Source: Anaerorhabdus sp036636695 (GTDB lineage Bacteria; Bacillota_I; Bacilli_A; Erysipelotrichales; Erysipelotrichaceae). Taken from it: 64,000 bases of DNA. The stretch is from the NCBI RefSeq assembly GCF_036636695.1, contig NZ_JAVWNW010000011.1, one strand, 5' to 3'. How positions within the stretch are numbered: position 1 is the stretch's first letter; every line of letters begins with the position of its first letter. Position numbers and translations under genes: made by a program. The notes beneath the pieces were generated by a model. It searched no databases. It was not told the origin of the DNA and worked only from the letters and a program-made list of their open reading frames with translations. Positions 26,187 to 35,220 of this stretch are shown here, piece after piece.

Positions 26187-27224
26187 ATGAGAATAAATGA
26201 AATTATATCTACAAAAAGAAAAGAATTGGGATTCACGCAAGAACAAGTTGCAACCTATTTAAATGTTTCTACACCAGCAGTAAATAAATGGGAATCTGGA
26301 AAATCGTTTCCAGATATTTCACTACTGCCAGCATTGGCACGATTACTTAAAACAGATTTAAATACACTACTATCATTTCAAGAAGATTTGTCGGATTTAG
26401 AGATTGCAACTTTTGCAAATGAACTTGGTGATGATATATTCAAGAATGAATTTGGATCAATTTACGAGAAGGCAATCGCAAAAATTCGTGAGTTTCCAAA
26501 TAATGATCGACTTAAATATACACTTGTCACAATATTATTAGGTGCAATTAATTTCAATGAACCTTCTAATAAGGAAGAATATTTAAGTGAATTAAATGAA
26601 TTGCTTATTCAATGTGTAGATAGTAAAGATTTACAGATAAGTAATTTTGCACTACACATGTTAGCTATTAATGCATGTAGAGCAGAAAATTATCAAGAAG
26701 CAGAAGAATATTTGAATAAGATTGTTGATTTCTCTATTGATAAAGAAGTGTTAGAAGTGACAATACTTTCAAATGAAAAGAAATATGATGCAGCATTAGA
26801 AAAATTAGAAACTAAAGTTTTAGCAGAAGCAGTGAAGATTCAAAACTTGATGATGCAGTCAGTTAATCTACTTACAGAAGTAGAACGATATGAAGAGGCT
26901 GAATACTTTTTTAATACATTAAAGAAGTATACGGAATGTTTTAATCTAATGCCTACCAATGCTTATCTAGCAGAATATCGTATTGCAGTTAAGAAACAAG
27001 ACAAAGCACGTGCTATTGCAGCATTCACAAAAGTAATAGAAAATATGACAAAACCATGGAACCTGGAAGGGTCATTCTTGTATGCTAATGTAAAGTTTAA
27101 AGAAAATAGCCTGTTTGCAAACAATCAAATAAAAGCTATCATTTCTGCATTAGAAAAAGATGAAGAACTTGCTTTTATTAGAGATACACCAGAATTTAAA
27201 GAAATCATGGAAAAGTTTAAATAG
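26187..27224 (+). CDS. XRE-family regulator with TPR-like sensor region
   Basis: An N-terminal Cro/C1 helix-turn-helix (residues 5-60: LGFTQEQVATYLNVSTPAVNKWESGKSFPDI) is followed by about 280 residues of helical repeat with TPR character (AENYQEAEEYLNKI, NEKKYDAALEKLETK, EVERYEEAEYFFNTLKK). It is the domain layout of peptide- or protein-responsive regulators. It is followed by the convergent membrane gene at 27234. Target genes unknown; autoregulation is suggested by the repeats upstream. Confidence 0.8.
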   Translation: MRINEIISTKRKELGFTQEQVATYLNVSTPAVNKWESGKSFPDISLLPALARLLKTDLNTLLSFQEDLSDLEIATFANELGDDIFKNEFGSIYEKAIAKIREFPNNDRLKYTLVTILLGAINFNEPSNKEEYLSELNELLIQCVDSKDLQISNFALHMLAINACRAENYQEAEEYLNKIVDFSIDKEVLEVTILSNEKKYDAALEKLETKVLAEAVKIQNLMMQSVNLLTEVERYEEAEYFFNTLKKYTECFNLMPTNAYLAEYRIAVKKQDKARAIAAFTKVIENMTKPWNLEGSFLYANVKFKENSLFANNQIKAIISALEKDEELAFIRDTPEFKEIMEKFK

Positions 27225-27246
27225 AGTATCCAATTAGGATACTCTA
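27222..27246. terminator. Shared hairpin between convergent genes
   Basis: TAGAGTATCC (27222-27231) and GGATACTCTA (27237-27246) form a perfect 10-bp stem with a 5-nt loop across the XRE stop and the end of the minus-strand gene. The T-tracts are weak on both sides. Confidence 0.6.
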
Positions 27247-27548
27247 CTTTGTATTAAAGTGTAAATAAATGAAGTGATAATAAAGACATACAGAAATAAA
27301 ACGAAAATCGCATGTATGTTTGCATTGAAAAATAATTCAAGTAAATATTGAAATTCGTTATATCCAGATGTTCGCTCAATCGTAATAAAAATTTGATAAA
27401 CGAGCAGTATTAGTATAGAAATAAGTGAAAAAGTTGAAATAACTTTGTATTTTTTATTTCGAAGTAATGTCACAAAATAGAAAATTAAAAGAATAATTAG
27501 CATGTAATAGCAAATCCAAAACAAGGGAGGTAAAGTTACAAAGTCCAT
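27234..27548 (-). CDS. Small membrane protein (104 aa), unknown
   Basis: Three hydrophobic segments (about residues 10-29, 37-54 and 77-98) and almost nothing else. AAAGGAG sits 6 bp before the ATG, supporting translation. No family recognised. Convergent with the XRE gene, possibly its partner, but no direct evidence. Confidence 0.6.
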   Translation of the reverse strand: MDFVTLPPLFWICYYMLIILLIFYFVTLLRNKKYKVISTFSLISILILLVYQIFITIERTSGYNEFQYLLELFFNANIHAIFVLFLYVFIITSFIYTLIQSRVS

Positions 27549-27714
27549 GATAAATCTCCTTTGTTATTAGTATTGCATAAGTATATCTTAAATTAACTTA
27601 AAATATCTTATGGATAAAATCATAAATTAGTTAGAAACATATATTAGTGTTATTATTCAATATTACGCAAAGTGGTGTTAAAATCCCGTGCTTTACTAGC
27701 GAAAAACTAAGAAT

Positions 27715-27918
27715 TTGCACAAAAATAGCGGTAATGATATAATAACTTCAAGTTTTCGAAAGGATGTGTCAACGTTGGACGAGTCGCCCTTACCGGTCTG
27801 TATTGGTGAAGTATATTATTTTATCTCCCAAAACAATCTCAATTCTAGAAGAAGAATCAAGTTGCATTTTATGCGAGCTTAATTTGATGACTGTTTTTTT
27901 ACGTTGAGAGAAGGAGAA
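27715..27918 (+). promoter_or_regulatory. Promoter and long unidentified leader of the CNNM/CorC-type gene
   Basis: TTGCAC (27715-27720), 17-bp spacer, TATAAT (27738-27743) with TGA just before: a strong promoter. It gives a leader of about 175 nt. Near its end an imperfect hairpin (27856-27888, ATCAA pairing TTGAT) precedes a run of seven T (27894-27900), so conditional termination is possible. I do not recognise a known riboswitch. The 165 bp upstream of the promoter (27549-27714) hold nothing I can name. Confidence 0.5.
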
Positions 27919-27926
27919 ATGGAAAC

Positions 27927-29207
27927 ATGGATAGTAGTATACAGACGTTAGTTATAATTTTATTTATTTTGATTTTGTTTTCGGGTTATTTTAGTGCAAC
28001 GGAGACAGCTTTTTCGTGCTCTAATAAAATTCGATTAAAAAATATGTCTAATAATGGCAATAAGACAGCAGATCGAGTTTTAAAACTTTTAGATAATTAT
28101 GATAATTTGATTTCAACAATTCTAATTGGTAATAATATTGTGAATATCGCTTCAGCATCAATTGCGACGGTTATTTTCACCAAAATATATGGAGATACCG
28201 GTGCATCAATTTCTACATTAGTAATGACAATTGTTGTCTTGATATTTGGTGAGATTACACCGAAAAGTTTAGCGAAAGAAAAACCTGAAAAGTTTGCGAT
28301 GATGAGTTCAGGGTTTATTAATGTTTTAAATATCATCTTTATTCCATTGAATGCATTATTTACGTTATGGAAAAACTTAATTAAAAAATTATTCAAATTT
28401 AAAGAAGAAGATTCAATGACACAAGATGAATTAATCACAATGGTTGAAGAAGCTGAAAATGATGGTGATTTAGAGGCTCATGAGAGTGATTTGATTTGTG
28501 CAGCTATTGAGTTCAACGATTTAGATGTAAAAGATATACTGACTCCACGGGTGGATTTAGTTGCAGTAGATGTACGTAGTCCGTTGGAAGATATTGAAAA
28601 AGCATTCCGTTTTAATTCATTTTCACGTTTACCAGTTTATGAAAATTCGATTGATAATATTGTAGGATTCATTCATGAAAAAGATTTCTATAATCTTTAC
28701 TATAATGAAAAAGGACCTTTAAAGACAATTATTAAAACATTAATTTTCACGAATTTACATGTGAAAATTTCAGGCTTATTACGTCAACTGCAAAGTTCTA
28801 AAACACATATGGCAATTGTACTGGATGAATATGGTGGAACTTCTGGAATTATTACTTTGGAAGATATTCTTGAAGAACTTGTTGGTGACATTTGGGATGA
28901 GCACGATATAGTTGTAGAATATTATAAACAATTAGATGAAAATACATTTTTAGTAGAATGTGATGCGGATCTTGAAGATATGTTTGAACGTTTTGATGTT
29001 AAACCAGATGAGGATTTTGAAATGATTACGGTGAGTGGCTGGGTAATTCACCAGTTTGAACATATTCCAGGTATTGGTGAGCAATTTAAATATTTAAATA
29101 TTGAAGTTGAAGTAACAAGTGCAGATGCTAGAAAAGTTAATGAGATAAAAGTTACACTTCTTCCTGAAGAAGTAGAAGATGAAAAAGAAAAAAAATCAAA
29201 AAAATAG
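27927..29207 (+). CDS. CNNM/CorC-type membrane protein (DUF21 + CBS pair + CorC_HlyC)
   Basis: Family linked to magnesium or other cation efflux or homeostasis. The DUF21 membrane domain (about residues 1-180) contains the hallmark FSGYFSATETAFS. Two CBS domains follow (about 200-325; LTPRVDLVAVD and TSGIITLEDILEELVGDIWDEHD), then the C-terminal CorC_HlyC domain. 426 residues. The long leader hints at control by a metal or other ligand. Confidence 0.88.
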   Translation: MDSSIQTLVIILFILILFSGYFSATETAFSCSNKIRLKNMSNNGNKTADRVLKLLDNYDNLISTILIGNNIVNIASASIATVIFTKIYGDTGASISTLVMTIVVLIFGEITPKSLAKEKPEKFAMMSSGFINVLNIIFIPLNALFTLWKNLIKKLFKFKEEDSMTQDELITMVEEAENDGDLEAHESDLICAAIEFNDLDVKDILTPRVDLVAVDVRSPLEDIEKAFRFNSFSRLPVYENSIDNIVGFIHEKDFYNLYYNEKGPLKTIIKTLIFTNLHVKISGLLRQLQSSKTHMAIVLDEYGGTSGIITLEDILEELVGDIWDEHDIVVEYYKQLDENTFLVECDADLEDMFERFDVKPDEDFEMITVSGWVIHQFEHIPGIGEQFKYLNIEVEVTSADARKVNEIKVTLLPEEVEDEKEKKSKK

Positions 29208-29228
29208 TCTTTAAAAGTAGAGTCCTTG

Positions 29229-29328
29229 TGCTATAATAGGTGCAAGGATTCTTTAATTTGACACGAGATGTCAAAAAGAGATATAAATTACGTTAAACGA
29301 TAAGGATCCTTAAACGGGGTCTTTTTTT
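29229..29328 (+). promoter_or_regulatory. Promoter and PyrR-type attenuator of the uracil permease gene
   Basis: Extended -10 TGCTATAAT (29229-29237). The RNA then carries a hairpin with lower stem TCTT/AAGA (29250-29253, 29276-29279), a 3-nt bulge on the 5' side (29254-29256), upper stem TTTGACA/TGTCAAA (29257-29263, 29269-29275) and loop CGAGA. That is the PyrR binding-loop design, with NGNGA in the loop. A terminator follows (AAGGATCC 29302-29309 with GGGTCTTT 29317-29324, T-run to 29328). High UMP would favour PyrR binding and termination. Confidence 0.75.
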
Positions 29329-29360
29329 CATGAAAAGACCAAAAATATGAGGAGGATAAC

Positions 29361-30662
29361 ATGTCACAAAAAGTACAAATGACACTTGATGTCGATCAAA
29401 AACCAAAGCCTGCACAATGGGCGCTCTTGAGTTTCCAACATGTATTTGCGATGTTTGGGGCAACAATTTTAGTACCGATTTTAACAGGATTTCCAATTTC
29501 GGTGGCTTTGTTTGCATCAGGATTAGGGACAATTATTTATTCAGTGATTACAAAATTTAAAGTACCAGTTTATTTAGGTTCAAGTTTTGCTTATATTAGT
29601 GCTGTTGTTATTGCAGTTGAATCAATGGGTGGAAGTGTCAATGCCTCTCAAACTGGATTGATGTTAGTTGGATTAATTTATGTTATTGTAGCGATTGTTA
29701 TAAAGTTTATTGGAAAAGATTGGATTGATAAATTATTACCTCCAATCATTATTGGACCAATGATTGCGGTTATTGGACTTGGACTTGCAGGAAATGCGGT
29801 TGCGAATGCAGGATTTGTTGAAGGTGGTAACTGGCAATCAATGTTAGTTGCAATTCTTACTTTCATCATTACTGCATTAATCAGTACAAAAGCGAAAGGA
29901 TTCTTTAAAATTATTCCTTTCTTATGTGGTATCTTAATTGGCTATTTAATTGCTTGTGCATTGGGAATTGTCGATTTCTCAAAGGTTGCAGCGGTACTTG
30001 AGTCAGGTAAATTCTTTGCGTTTCCAGAATTCATCCTTCCTTTTAAATTAGGAAATTTTAAAACTTATGAACTATATTTTGGACCTGAAACATGGGCAAT
30101 TCTTCCAGTTGCAATTGTAACTATTTCTGAACATATTGGTGATCATACAGTTCTTGGAAAAATCTGTGGTCGTAACTTCTTAAAAGATCCAGGTTTAGAT
30201 AAAACTTTAATGGGAGATGGTATTGCTACAGCAGTATCAGCATTTCTAGGTGGGCCAGCAAATACAACATATGGTGAAAATACTGGCGTTATTGGAATGA
30301 CTAAAGTTGCATCTGTTTATGTAACAGTAGGGGCAGCGTGTATTGCAATGTTATTATCATGTTGTACAATTGTCGCTGCATTTATTCAAACGATTCCTAA
30401 TGCCGTACTTGGTGGAATGAGTATTCTACTTTATGGGGTTATTGCTTCTAATGGTTTACGTGTACTTATTGATAATAATGTTGATTTTACAAAACAAAGA
30501 AATCTTATTATCGCTAGTGCAATGTTAGTCATTGGTCTTGGGGGTGCGTTATTACCACTTGGTCGTTTTGTAACACTTAGTGGAACAGCATTATCTGCTA
30601 CAATTGGTATCATCTTGAACTTGATTTTACCAAAAGATGGTAATGATGCAGAAGTTCTATAA
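29361..30662 (+). CDS. uraA: Uracil permease (NCS2 family)
   Basis: Proton-coupled nucleobase transporter with about 14 membrane segments over 433 residues. Family motifs: QHVFAMFGATILVPILTG near the N-terminus and SEHIGDHTVLGKICGRNF. The QN-motif region GGPANTTYGENTGVIGMTKVAS fits uracil rather than xanthine/urate carriers. The PyrR-type leader supports a pyrimidine substrate. GGAGG ribosome site. Confidence 0.92.
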   Translation: MSQKVQMTLDVDQKPKPAQWALLSFQHVFAMFGATILVPILTGFPISVALFASGLGTIIYSVITKFKVPVYLGSSFAYISAVVIAVESMGGSVNASQTGLMLVGLIYVIVAIVIKFIGKDWIDKLLPPIIIGPMIAVIGLGLAGNAVANAGFVEGGNWQSMLVAILTFIITALISTKAKGFFKIIPFLCGILIGYLIACALGIVDFSKVAAVLESGKFFAFPEFILPFKLGNFKTYELYFGPETWAILPVAIVTISEHIGDHTVLGKICGRNFLKDPGLDKTLMGDGIATAVSAFLGGPANTTYGENTGVIGMTKVASVYVTVGAACIAMLLSCCTIVAAFIQTIPNAVLGGMSILLYGVIASNGLRVLIDNNVDFTKQRNLIIASAMLVIGLGGALLPLGRFVTLSGTALSATIGIILNLILPKDGNDAEVL

Positions 30663-30690
30663 GAGAAGACACATAACTAAATATATAAAT

Positions 30691-30724
30691 ACAGTGCAGA
30701 TTGATTTAATCTGCACTGTTTATT
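30691..30724 (+). terminator. Terminator after uraA
   Basis: ACAGTGCAGATT (30691-30702) and AATCTGCACTGT (30708-30719): perfect 12-bp stem, then a T-rich tail. Confidence 0.88.
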
Positions 30725-30757
30725 ATTACCTAAATCCTTTATATTTTAAGCGTTTTT

Positions 30758-30766
30758 TGGTATTAT
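30758..30766 (+). promoter_or_regulatory. Extended -10 promoter for rsmE
   Basis: TGGTATTAT directly upstream of the rsmE ribosome site; the mRNA would start only a few bases before it. Confidence 0.45.
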
Positions 30767-30782
30767 ATACAAGGTGATAAAT

Positions 30783-31499
30783 ATGCAACAGTACTTTATA
30801 TTAGAAAAAATTGGCACAAATGATGTGATTTGTTTTGATGATGAACAAACACACCATATAAGAGATGTACTTCGTATGAAGGAGAATACTGTTGTAAGAA
30901 TAGTGGACCAGGATAATAAAGCTGCATTCGCAACCATTTTTTATGAAGGTAAAAAAGTAAAAGCATCTAATATTGAGTTAGATTTGGATAATAATGAAAT
31001 GACATGTCAGATTACGTTATGCTTGGGTTTGATTAAAAAAGAAAAATGGGATGTAGTTCTTCAAAAATGCACAGAATTAGGTGTAAGTAGAATCATTCCT
31101 TTTGAGTCGTCACGTACTATTGTAAAAGCCAAAGAAGATAAATCGACTAAAAAATTAGAACGTTGGAATAAAATTATGTTAGAAGCTGCTGAACAATCCA
31201 AAAGAAATCGTGTGCCAATAATATATGAACCTGTGCAATTTAAAGAATTAGGAAAATACTTATCTGATTGTAATTGTGTTGCATATGAAGATGCAAAAAT
31301 AACTGGAGAAAAGTTGAGAAATCTAATTGACAAGCGAAGCATGACAATTGTGATTGGTCCAGAAGGTGGTCTTTCAAGTGATGAGGTTGATTCATTAATG
31401 AATCAAGGATTTCATTGTATAAGTTTAGGAAAAAGAACATTGCGTGCAGAAACAGCTGCAATGTATGTATGTAGTGCAATTGATGCACTTGTAGAGTAG
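30783..31499 (+). CDS. rsmE: RsmE, 16S rRNA m3U1498 methyltransferase
   Basis: SPOUT-fold enzyme methylating U1498 of 16S rRNA. ATG 30783 is preferred over GTG 30774 because AAGGTGAT lies 5 bp upstream of it. An N-terminal PUA-like domain (DEQTHHIRDVLRMK) is followed by the knotted C-terminus: VIGPEGGLSSDEVDSL and SLGKRTLRAETAAMY. 238 residues from this start. Runs into mtaB. Confidence 0.94.
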   Translation: MQQYFILEKIGTNDVICFDDEQTHHIRDVLRMKENTVVRIVDQDNKAAFATIFYEGKKVKASNIELDLDNNEMTCQITLCLGLIKKEKWDVVLQKCTELGVSRIIPFESSRTIVKAKEDKSTKKLERWNKIMLEAAEQSKRNRVPIIYEPVQFKELGKYLSDCNCVAYEDAKITGEKLRNLIDKRSMTIVIGPEGGLSSDEVDSLMNQGFHCISLGKRTLRAETAAMYVCSAIDALVE

Positions 31500-31512
31500 A
31501 GAGGAAATGTCT

Positions 31513-32802
31513 GTGATTCGTTATGCTATATCCTGTTTAGGATGCAAAGTTAATACATATGAAGCTGGAAGTATCCAACAGGCACTAAATGCAAAGGGAT
31601 ACATAGAAGTGGATTTTAAAGAAGAGGCAGATGTTTATCTTGTGTTTACATGTGCTGTTACAAATACGGCAGCGAGTAAATCTCGTCAAAAGATAAACCA
31701 AGCAATACGCCAAAACTCAAGTGCAATTATTTGTGTTGTTGGTTGTTATGTGCAAATCAATGCCGAAAATATGAAAGAAAATGAATCCATCGATATTTTG
31801 GTTGGTTCAAGTCATAAACACGATTTACCTAATTTAATTGAACAAGTAATAAAAAATAAAGAAAAGATTGTCTTGGTTGATGATGTAAGAAAAGAAGCAG
31901 AATTTGAAGAAATGCCACTTACACATTTCGAACATCAAACACGCGCATATATGAAGATACAAGATGGTTGTAATCAATTTTGCAGCTATTGTATTATTCC
32001 GTATGCTCGGGGGAAAGAAAGATCATTACCACTTGAAAAAGTAATTGAAAATACAAAACAACTTGCGAAAAACCATAAAGAAATCGTACTTGCAGGTATT
32101 CATACTGGAAGATATGGTGCAGATTGTGGTGAAACTTTAGCACATTGCATTGAAGTTATGTTGAATGAAGTGCCAGAGTTAATGCGAGTTCGAATTTCTT
32201 CGATAGAAATTACAGAAATTAGCGATGAATTAATAGAATTAATGAAGAAAAGTTCACGTATTGCTCATCACTTGCATATTCCGCTTCAATCGGGATGTGA
32301 TGAAACATTGAAAAGAATGAACCGCCCATATACAACGAATGAATTTTATGCGCGAATAGAAGAAATAAGAAAGAGTTTACCAGGGATATCAATTAGTACG
32401 GATTTGATTGTTGGTTTTCCACAAGAAACAGAAGAAGAGTTTGATAAAACGGTTGAATTTTTGAAAAAATGTAAGTTTACATTCTTGCATGTATTTCCAT
32501 TTTCACCAAAAACAGGTACTGCTGCAGAGAAAATGATGGAACAAGTACCAGATTCTATCAAGAAACAAAGGGTTCAAACTTGTAGTAGTTTATCAAAGAA
32601 ATTATACTATGAGTATAAAAGTTCATTTATTAATAAAAAAGTTTCAGTTCTTGTCGAAGAGATTCAAGAAGAAAATTCATTTGGACATTCAAGTGAATAC
32701 TTGCCTGTGACAATCGAAGGTGTTCAACAAAGAAATGAAATTGTGGAAATTACTATTTCACATATGATTAAAGACAATTTAGTAGGTAAAAAAGAGGGGT
32801 GA
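31513..32802 (+). CDS. mtaB: MtaB, tRNA ms2t6A methylthiotransferase
   Basis: Radical SAM enzyme adding methylthio to t6A37 of tRNAs. The N-terminal UPF0004 domain has three cysteines (CLGCKVNTYEAG, FTCAVTNTA, VVGCYVQ). The radical SAM CxxxCxxC is in GCNQFCSYCIIPYARG, and a C-terminal TRAM domain follows. GTG 31513 has AGAGAGG 8 bp upstream; ATG 31507 is in frame but only 2 bp away. About 429 residues. Confidence 0.93.
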   Translation: MIRYAISCLGCKVNTYEAGSIQQALNAKGYIEVDFKEEADVYLVFTCAVTNTAASKSRQKINQAIRQNSSAIICVVGCYVQINAENMKENESIDILVGSSHKHDLPNLIEQVIKNKEKIVLVDDVRKEAEFEEMPLTHFEHQTRAYMKIQDGCNQFCSYCIIPYARGKERSLPLEKVIENTKQLAKNHKEIVLAGIHTGRYGADCGETLAHCIEVMLNEVPELMRVRISSIEITEISDELIELMKKSSRIAHHLHIPLQSGCDETLKRMNRPYTTNEFYARIEEIRKSLPGISISTDLIVGFPQETEEEFDKTVEFLKKCKFTFLHVFPFSPKTGTAAEKMMEQVPDSIKKQRVQTCSSLSKKLYYEYKSSFINKKVSVLVEEIQEENSFGHSSEYLPVTIEGVQQRNEIVEITISHMIKDNLVGKKEG

Positions 32803-32809
32803 TGGGTGT

Positions 32810-34276
32810 ATGAAATTAAATTCATTGTTTGAGAATGCACCAGATTTAGAAATTCAAGGATTAATGTCAGATAGCAGAAAGAAACGACCAAATTCAATTT
32901 TTTTCTGTGTTAAAGGGATGATGAATGATGGGCATCGATTCATATCACAAGCAATAAAGAATGGAGCTGTCTGCATTGTATATAGTGATCCACTTGAAGA
33001 AATGGATCCTTCTGTTACCTATATTCGAGTAAAAGATGTGGTAAAGGTATACAATCAAGTAGCTGATATATTCTATAATAGTCCTTCAAAGAAAATGGTG
33101 ATTTTTGGAGTAACAGGAACAAATGGTAAAAGTTCAGTAACTAATTTAATTAAAAATTTGTTGAATGAAAAAGTTCCCACAGGTTATATAGGGACGATTT
33201 CAATTGAGTATGGAACAGTAAAATTACCACCATTATTAACCACACCTGAAATTGATGATTTGCATGGAATTCTGCATGATATGGTTGAGGCAGGGATGAA
33301 AGCCTGTACACTTGAAGTGAGTAGTATTGGTATTGAACAACATCGTATTGATTCAATTAAATTTGATGTAGGTGTATTTACTAACTTAACTCATGACCAC
33401 CTTGACTATCATGGCACAATGGAAAATTATTTTGCAGCAAAAAAGAGTTTCTTTGATCACTTGCCAGAGGAAGCAATTGCGATAACAAATGCGGATGATC
33501 CATATGGATTGGCTATTGTTGAGGATTGTAAGTGTAAGGTGTTAACATACGGAATTAACAAGCCTGCTGATTATCAAGCGGTAGATATACAATTACAAAA
33601 AGATAAAACGGTATTTACATTGAAATGCATTGATAAAGAATATCGTGTTGAGACTAATCTAGTTGCCTTGTTTAATATTTACAATTTACTTGCAGCAATA
33701 TCTGCACTTCATTCTAAAGGAATTCCAATTGAGAGTTTCTTGATGAAATTGAATCACTTTGATCAAATTGAAGGAAGAATGGAGCGGATTGATGTTGGAC
33801 AACCATTCAATGTCATAGTTGACTTTGCACATACACCAGATGGTATCAAGCAAGTTATGGAATATGCTGCAAGAATTACTCCAAAAGAAAATCGTATTAT
33901 TGCGGTTTTTGGTTCAGCGGGTAAACGTGACTTTAAGAAACGTCCAATTTTTGGCGAAATTGCAGATAAATATTGTGATATGATTATACTTACTGAAGAT
34001 GATCCTCGCGATGAAAATGTATATGATATCGCACAGGAAATTGCAGAAGGAATAAAGAAAACGAATTACATTATTATTGAAAGAAGATTTGATGCAATTC
34101 GTCAAGCAATAGAGATGGCAAATGAAGATGACACAATCTTAATTCTAGGTAAAGGTGATGAAATATTCATCTATGGGGAATTTGGCAGAGAGCCATATTT
34201 AGGAGACCATCGTATTGCAAAAGAAATGATTAAAAAATATTACTTTGGTGAAGGAGAAGAAAATGAGATTGAATAA
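32810..34276 (+). CDS. murE: MurE, UDP-MurNAc-tripeptide synthetase
   Basis: Adds the third residue of the peptidoglycan stem peptide in the cytosol. FGVTGTNGKSSVTNLI is the ATP loop (about residue 100), with NLTHDHLDYHGTMENYF and IVDFAHTPDGIKQVME further on. The specificity loop reads DDPR (about residues 397-400) rather than the DNPR usual in meso-DAP enzymes, so L-lysine or another diamino acid is possible. 488 residues. Overlaps deoC by 14 bp. Confidence 0.93.
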   Translation: MKLNSLFENAPDLEIQGLMSDSRKKRPNSIFFCVKGMMNDGHRFISQAIKNGAVCIVYSDPLEEMDPSVTYIRVKDVVKVYNQVADIFYNSPSKKMVIFGVTGTNGKSSVTNLIKNLLNEKVPTGYIGTISIEYGTVKLPPLLTTPEIDDLHGILHDMVEAGMKACTLEVSSIGIEQHRIDSIKFDVGVFTNLTHDHLDYHGTMENYFAAKKSFFDHLPEEAIAITNADDPYGLAIVEDCKCKVLTYGINKPADYQAVDIQLQKDKTVFTLKCIDKEYRVETNLVALFNIYNLLAAISALHSKGIPIESFLMKLNHFDQIEGRMERIDVGQPFNVIVDFAHTPDGIKQVMEYAARITPKENRIIAVFGSAGKRDFKKRPIFGEIADKYCDMIILTEDDPRDENVYDIAQEIAEGIKKTNYIIIERRFDAIRQAIEMANEDDTILILGKGDEIFIYGEFGREPYLGDHRIAKEMIKKYYFGEGEENEIE

Positions 34277-34928
34277 AACAATTGATCACACATTATTAAA
34301 ACAAAATAGTACAGAAGCACAAATTAAAGAATTATGTAGCCAAGCAAAAGAATTTGATTTTGCAACAGTGTGTATTAATCCTTGCTGGATTGAATTCTGT
34401 AAAAAAGAATTGGCAGGTAGTGATGTAGGTGTATGCACAGTAATCGGTTTTCCTTTAGGTGCTATGACAACTGCTTCAAAAGTATTTGAAGCTAAAAATG
34501 CTATTGAAATTGGTGCTGATGAAGTAGATATGGTACTTAATATTGGAGCACTCAAAGATAATAAAATGGATTATGTTATCAATGAAATTAAAGCAATTAA
34601 AGAAGCAGTGGGTACACATGTTTTAAAAGTTATTATTGAAACATGTTTATTAACAGATGAAGAAAAAGTACGTGCTTGCGAAGCAGTTGTTAAAGCGGGT
34701 GCAGACTTTGTAAAAACTTCTACAGGTTTTTCAACATCAGGAGCAACTGTTGAAGATGTTCGTTTGATGAAGGCAACTGTTAAAGATCAATGTAAAGTAA
34801 AGGCTGCAGGTGGAGTTCGTAGTTATGATGATTTACTTCAAATGATTGAAGCTGGTGCAGAACGTATTGGAACAAGTAGTGGTTGTGCATTATTACAAGG
34901 TAAAAATATTGAAAATAATGTTTATTGA
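34263..34928 (+). CDS. deoC: Deoxyribose-phosphate aldolase
   Basis: Class I aldolase cleaving 2-deoxyribose-5-P into glyceraldehyde-3-P and acetaldehyde. ATG 34263 (AAGGAG 7 bp upstream) is preferred over TTG 34245. KTIDHTLLK at the start, ETCLLTDEEK, the Schiff-base lysine in DFVKTSTGFS and KAAGGVRSYDD. 221 residues. The start lies inside the murE end. Confidence 0.95.
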   Translation: MRLNKTIDHTLLKQNSTEAQIKELCSQAKEFDFATVCINPCWIEFCKKELAGSDVGVCTVIGFPLGAMTTASKVFEAKNAIEIGADEVDMVLNIGALKDNKMDYVINEIKAIKEAVGTHVLKVIIETCLLTDEEKVRACEAVVKAGADFVKTSTGFSTSGATVEDVRLMKATVKDQCKVKAAGGVRSYDDLLQMIEAGAERIGTSSGCALLQGKNIENNVY

Positions 34929-34930
34929 TA

Positions 34931-34959
34931 TTGCAATTTGTGCGTTATTTCGATATAAT
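34931..34959 (+). promoter_or_regulatory. rpsU promoter
   Basis: TTGCAA (34931-34936), 17-bp spacer, TATAAT (34954-34959). Near-consensus, as expected for a ribosomal protein gene; same TTGCAA -35 as rpmB and rpsT. Confidence 0.8.
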
Positions 34960-34991
34960 GTCAATGCATGCATCAGAAGGGGGGTTAATTA

Positions 34992-35171
34992 ATGCCAAGA
35001 GTTGTACTCAAAGAGAACGAAGGTTTGGATGACGCATTACGTCGTTTTAAACGTCAAGTATCTCGCAACGGGACCCTTGCTGAGGCTCGCAAAAGAGAGT
35101 TTTATGTAAAACCAGGCGTCCGTCGTAAATTAAAGTCGGAAGCTGCAAGAAAAGCACGTCGCTCAAAATAA
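34992..35171 (+). CDS. rpsU: Ribosomal protein bS21
   Basis: 59-residue basic 30S protein. MPRVVLKENEGLDDALRRFK at the start and a C-terminal run of Arg/Lys (KARRSK). GGGGGG-rich ribosome site 8 bp before ATG. It has its own strong promoter and terminator. Confidence 0.96.
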   Translation: MPRVVLKENEGLDDALRRFKRQVSRNGTLAEARKREFYVKPGVRRKLKSEAARKARRSK

Positions 35172-35195
35172 GGATGAAAATCCTTATTTTTTTTT
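35167..35195 (+). terminator. rpsU terminator
   Basis: AATAAGGAT and ATCCTTATT with a GAAA loop, followed by a long T-run; overlaps the stop codon. Confidence 0.92.
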
Positions 35196-35220
35196 GTAAA
35201 AAAAGTGAATAGTTTAAGTA

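Noticed and set aside
27745..27812. ACTTCA/TGAAGT closing stem for a riboswitch before the CNNM gene
   Set aside because: The 5' arm falls before or at the predicted start point, so it would not be in the RNA.
29220..29252. Terminator for the CNNM gene (GAGTCCTTG with CAAGGATTC)
   Set aside because: The stem is real, but its loop contains the extended -10 of uraA and there is no proper T-run; not listed as a terminator.
35167..35195. Possible regulatory RNA at the end of rpsU
   Set aside because: A plain Rho-independent terminator explains it fully.
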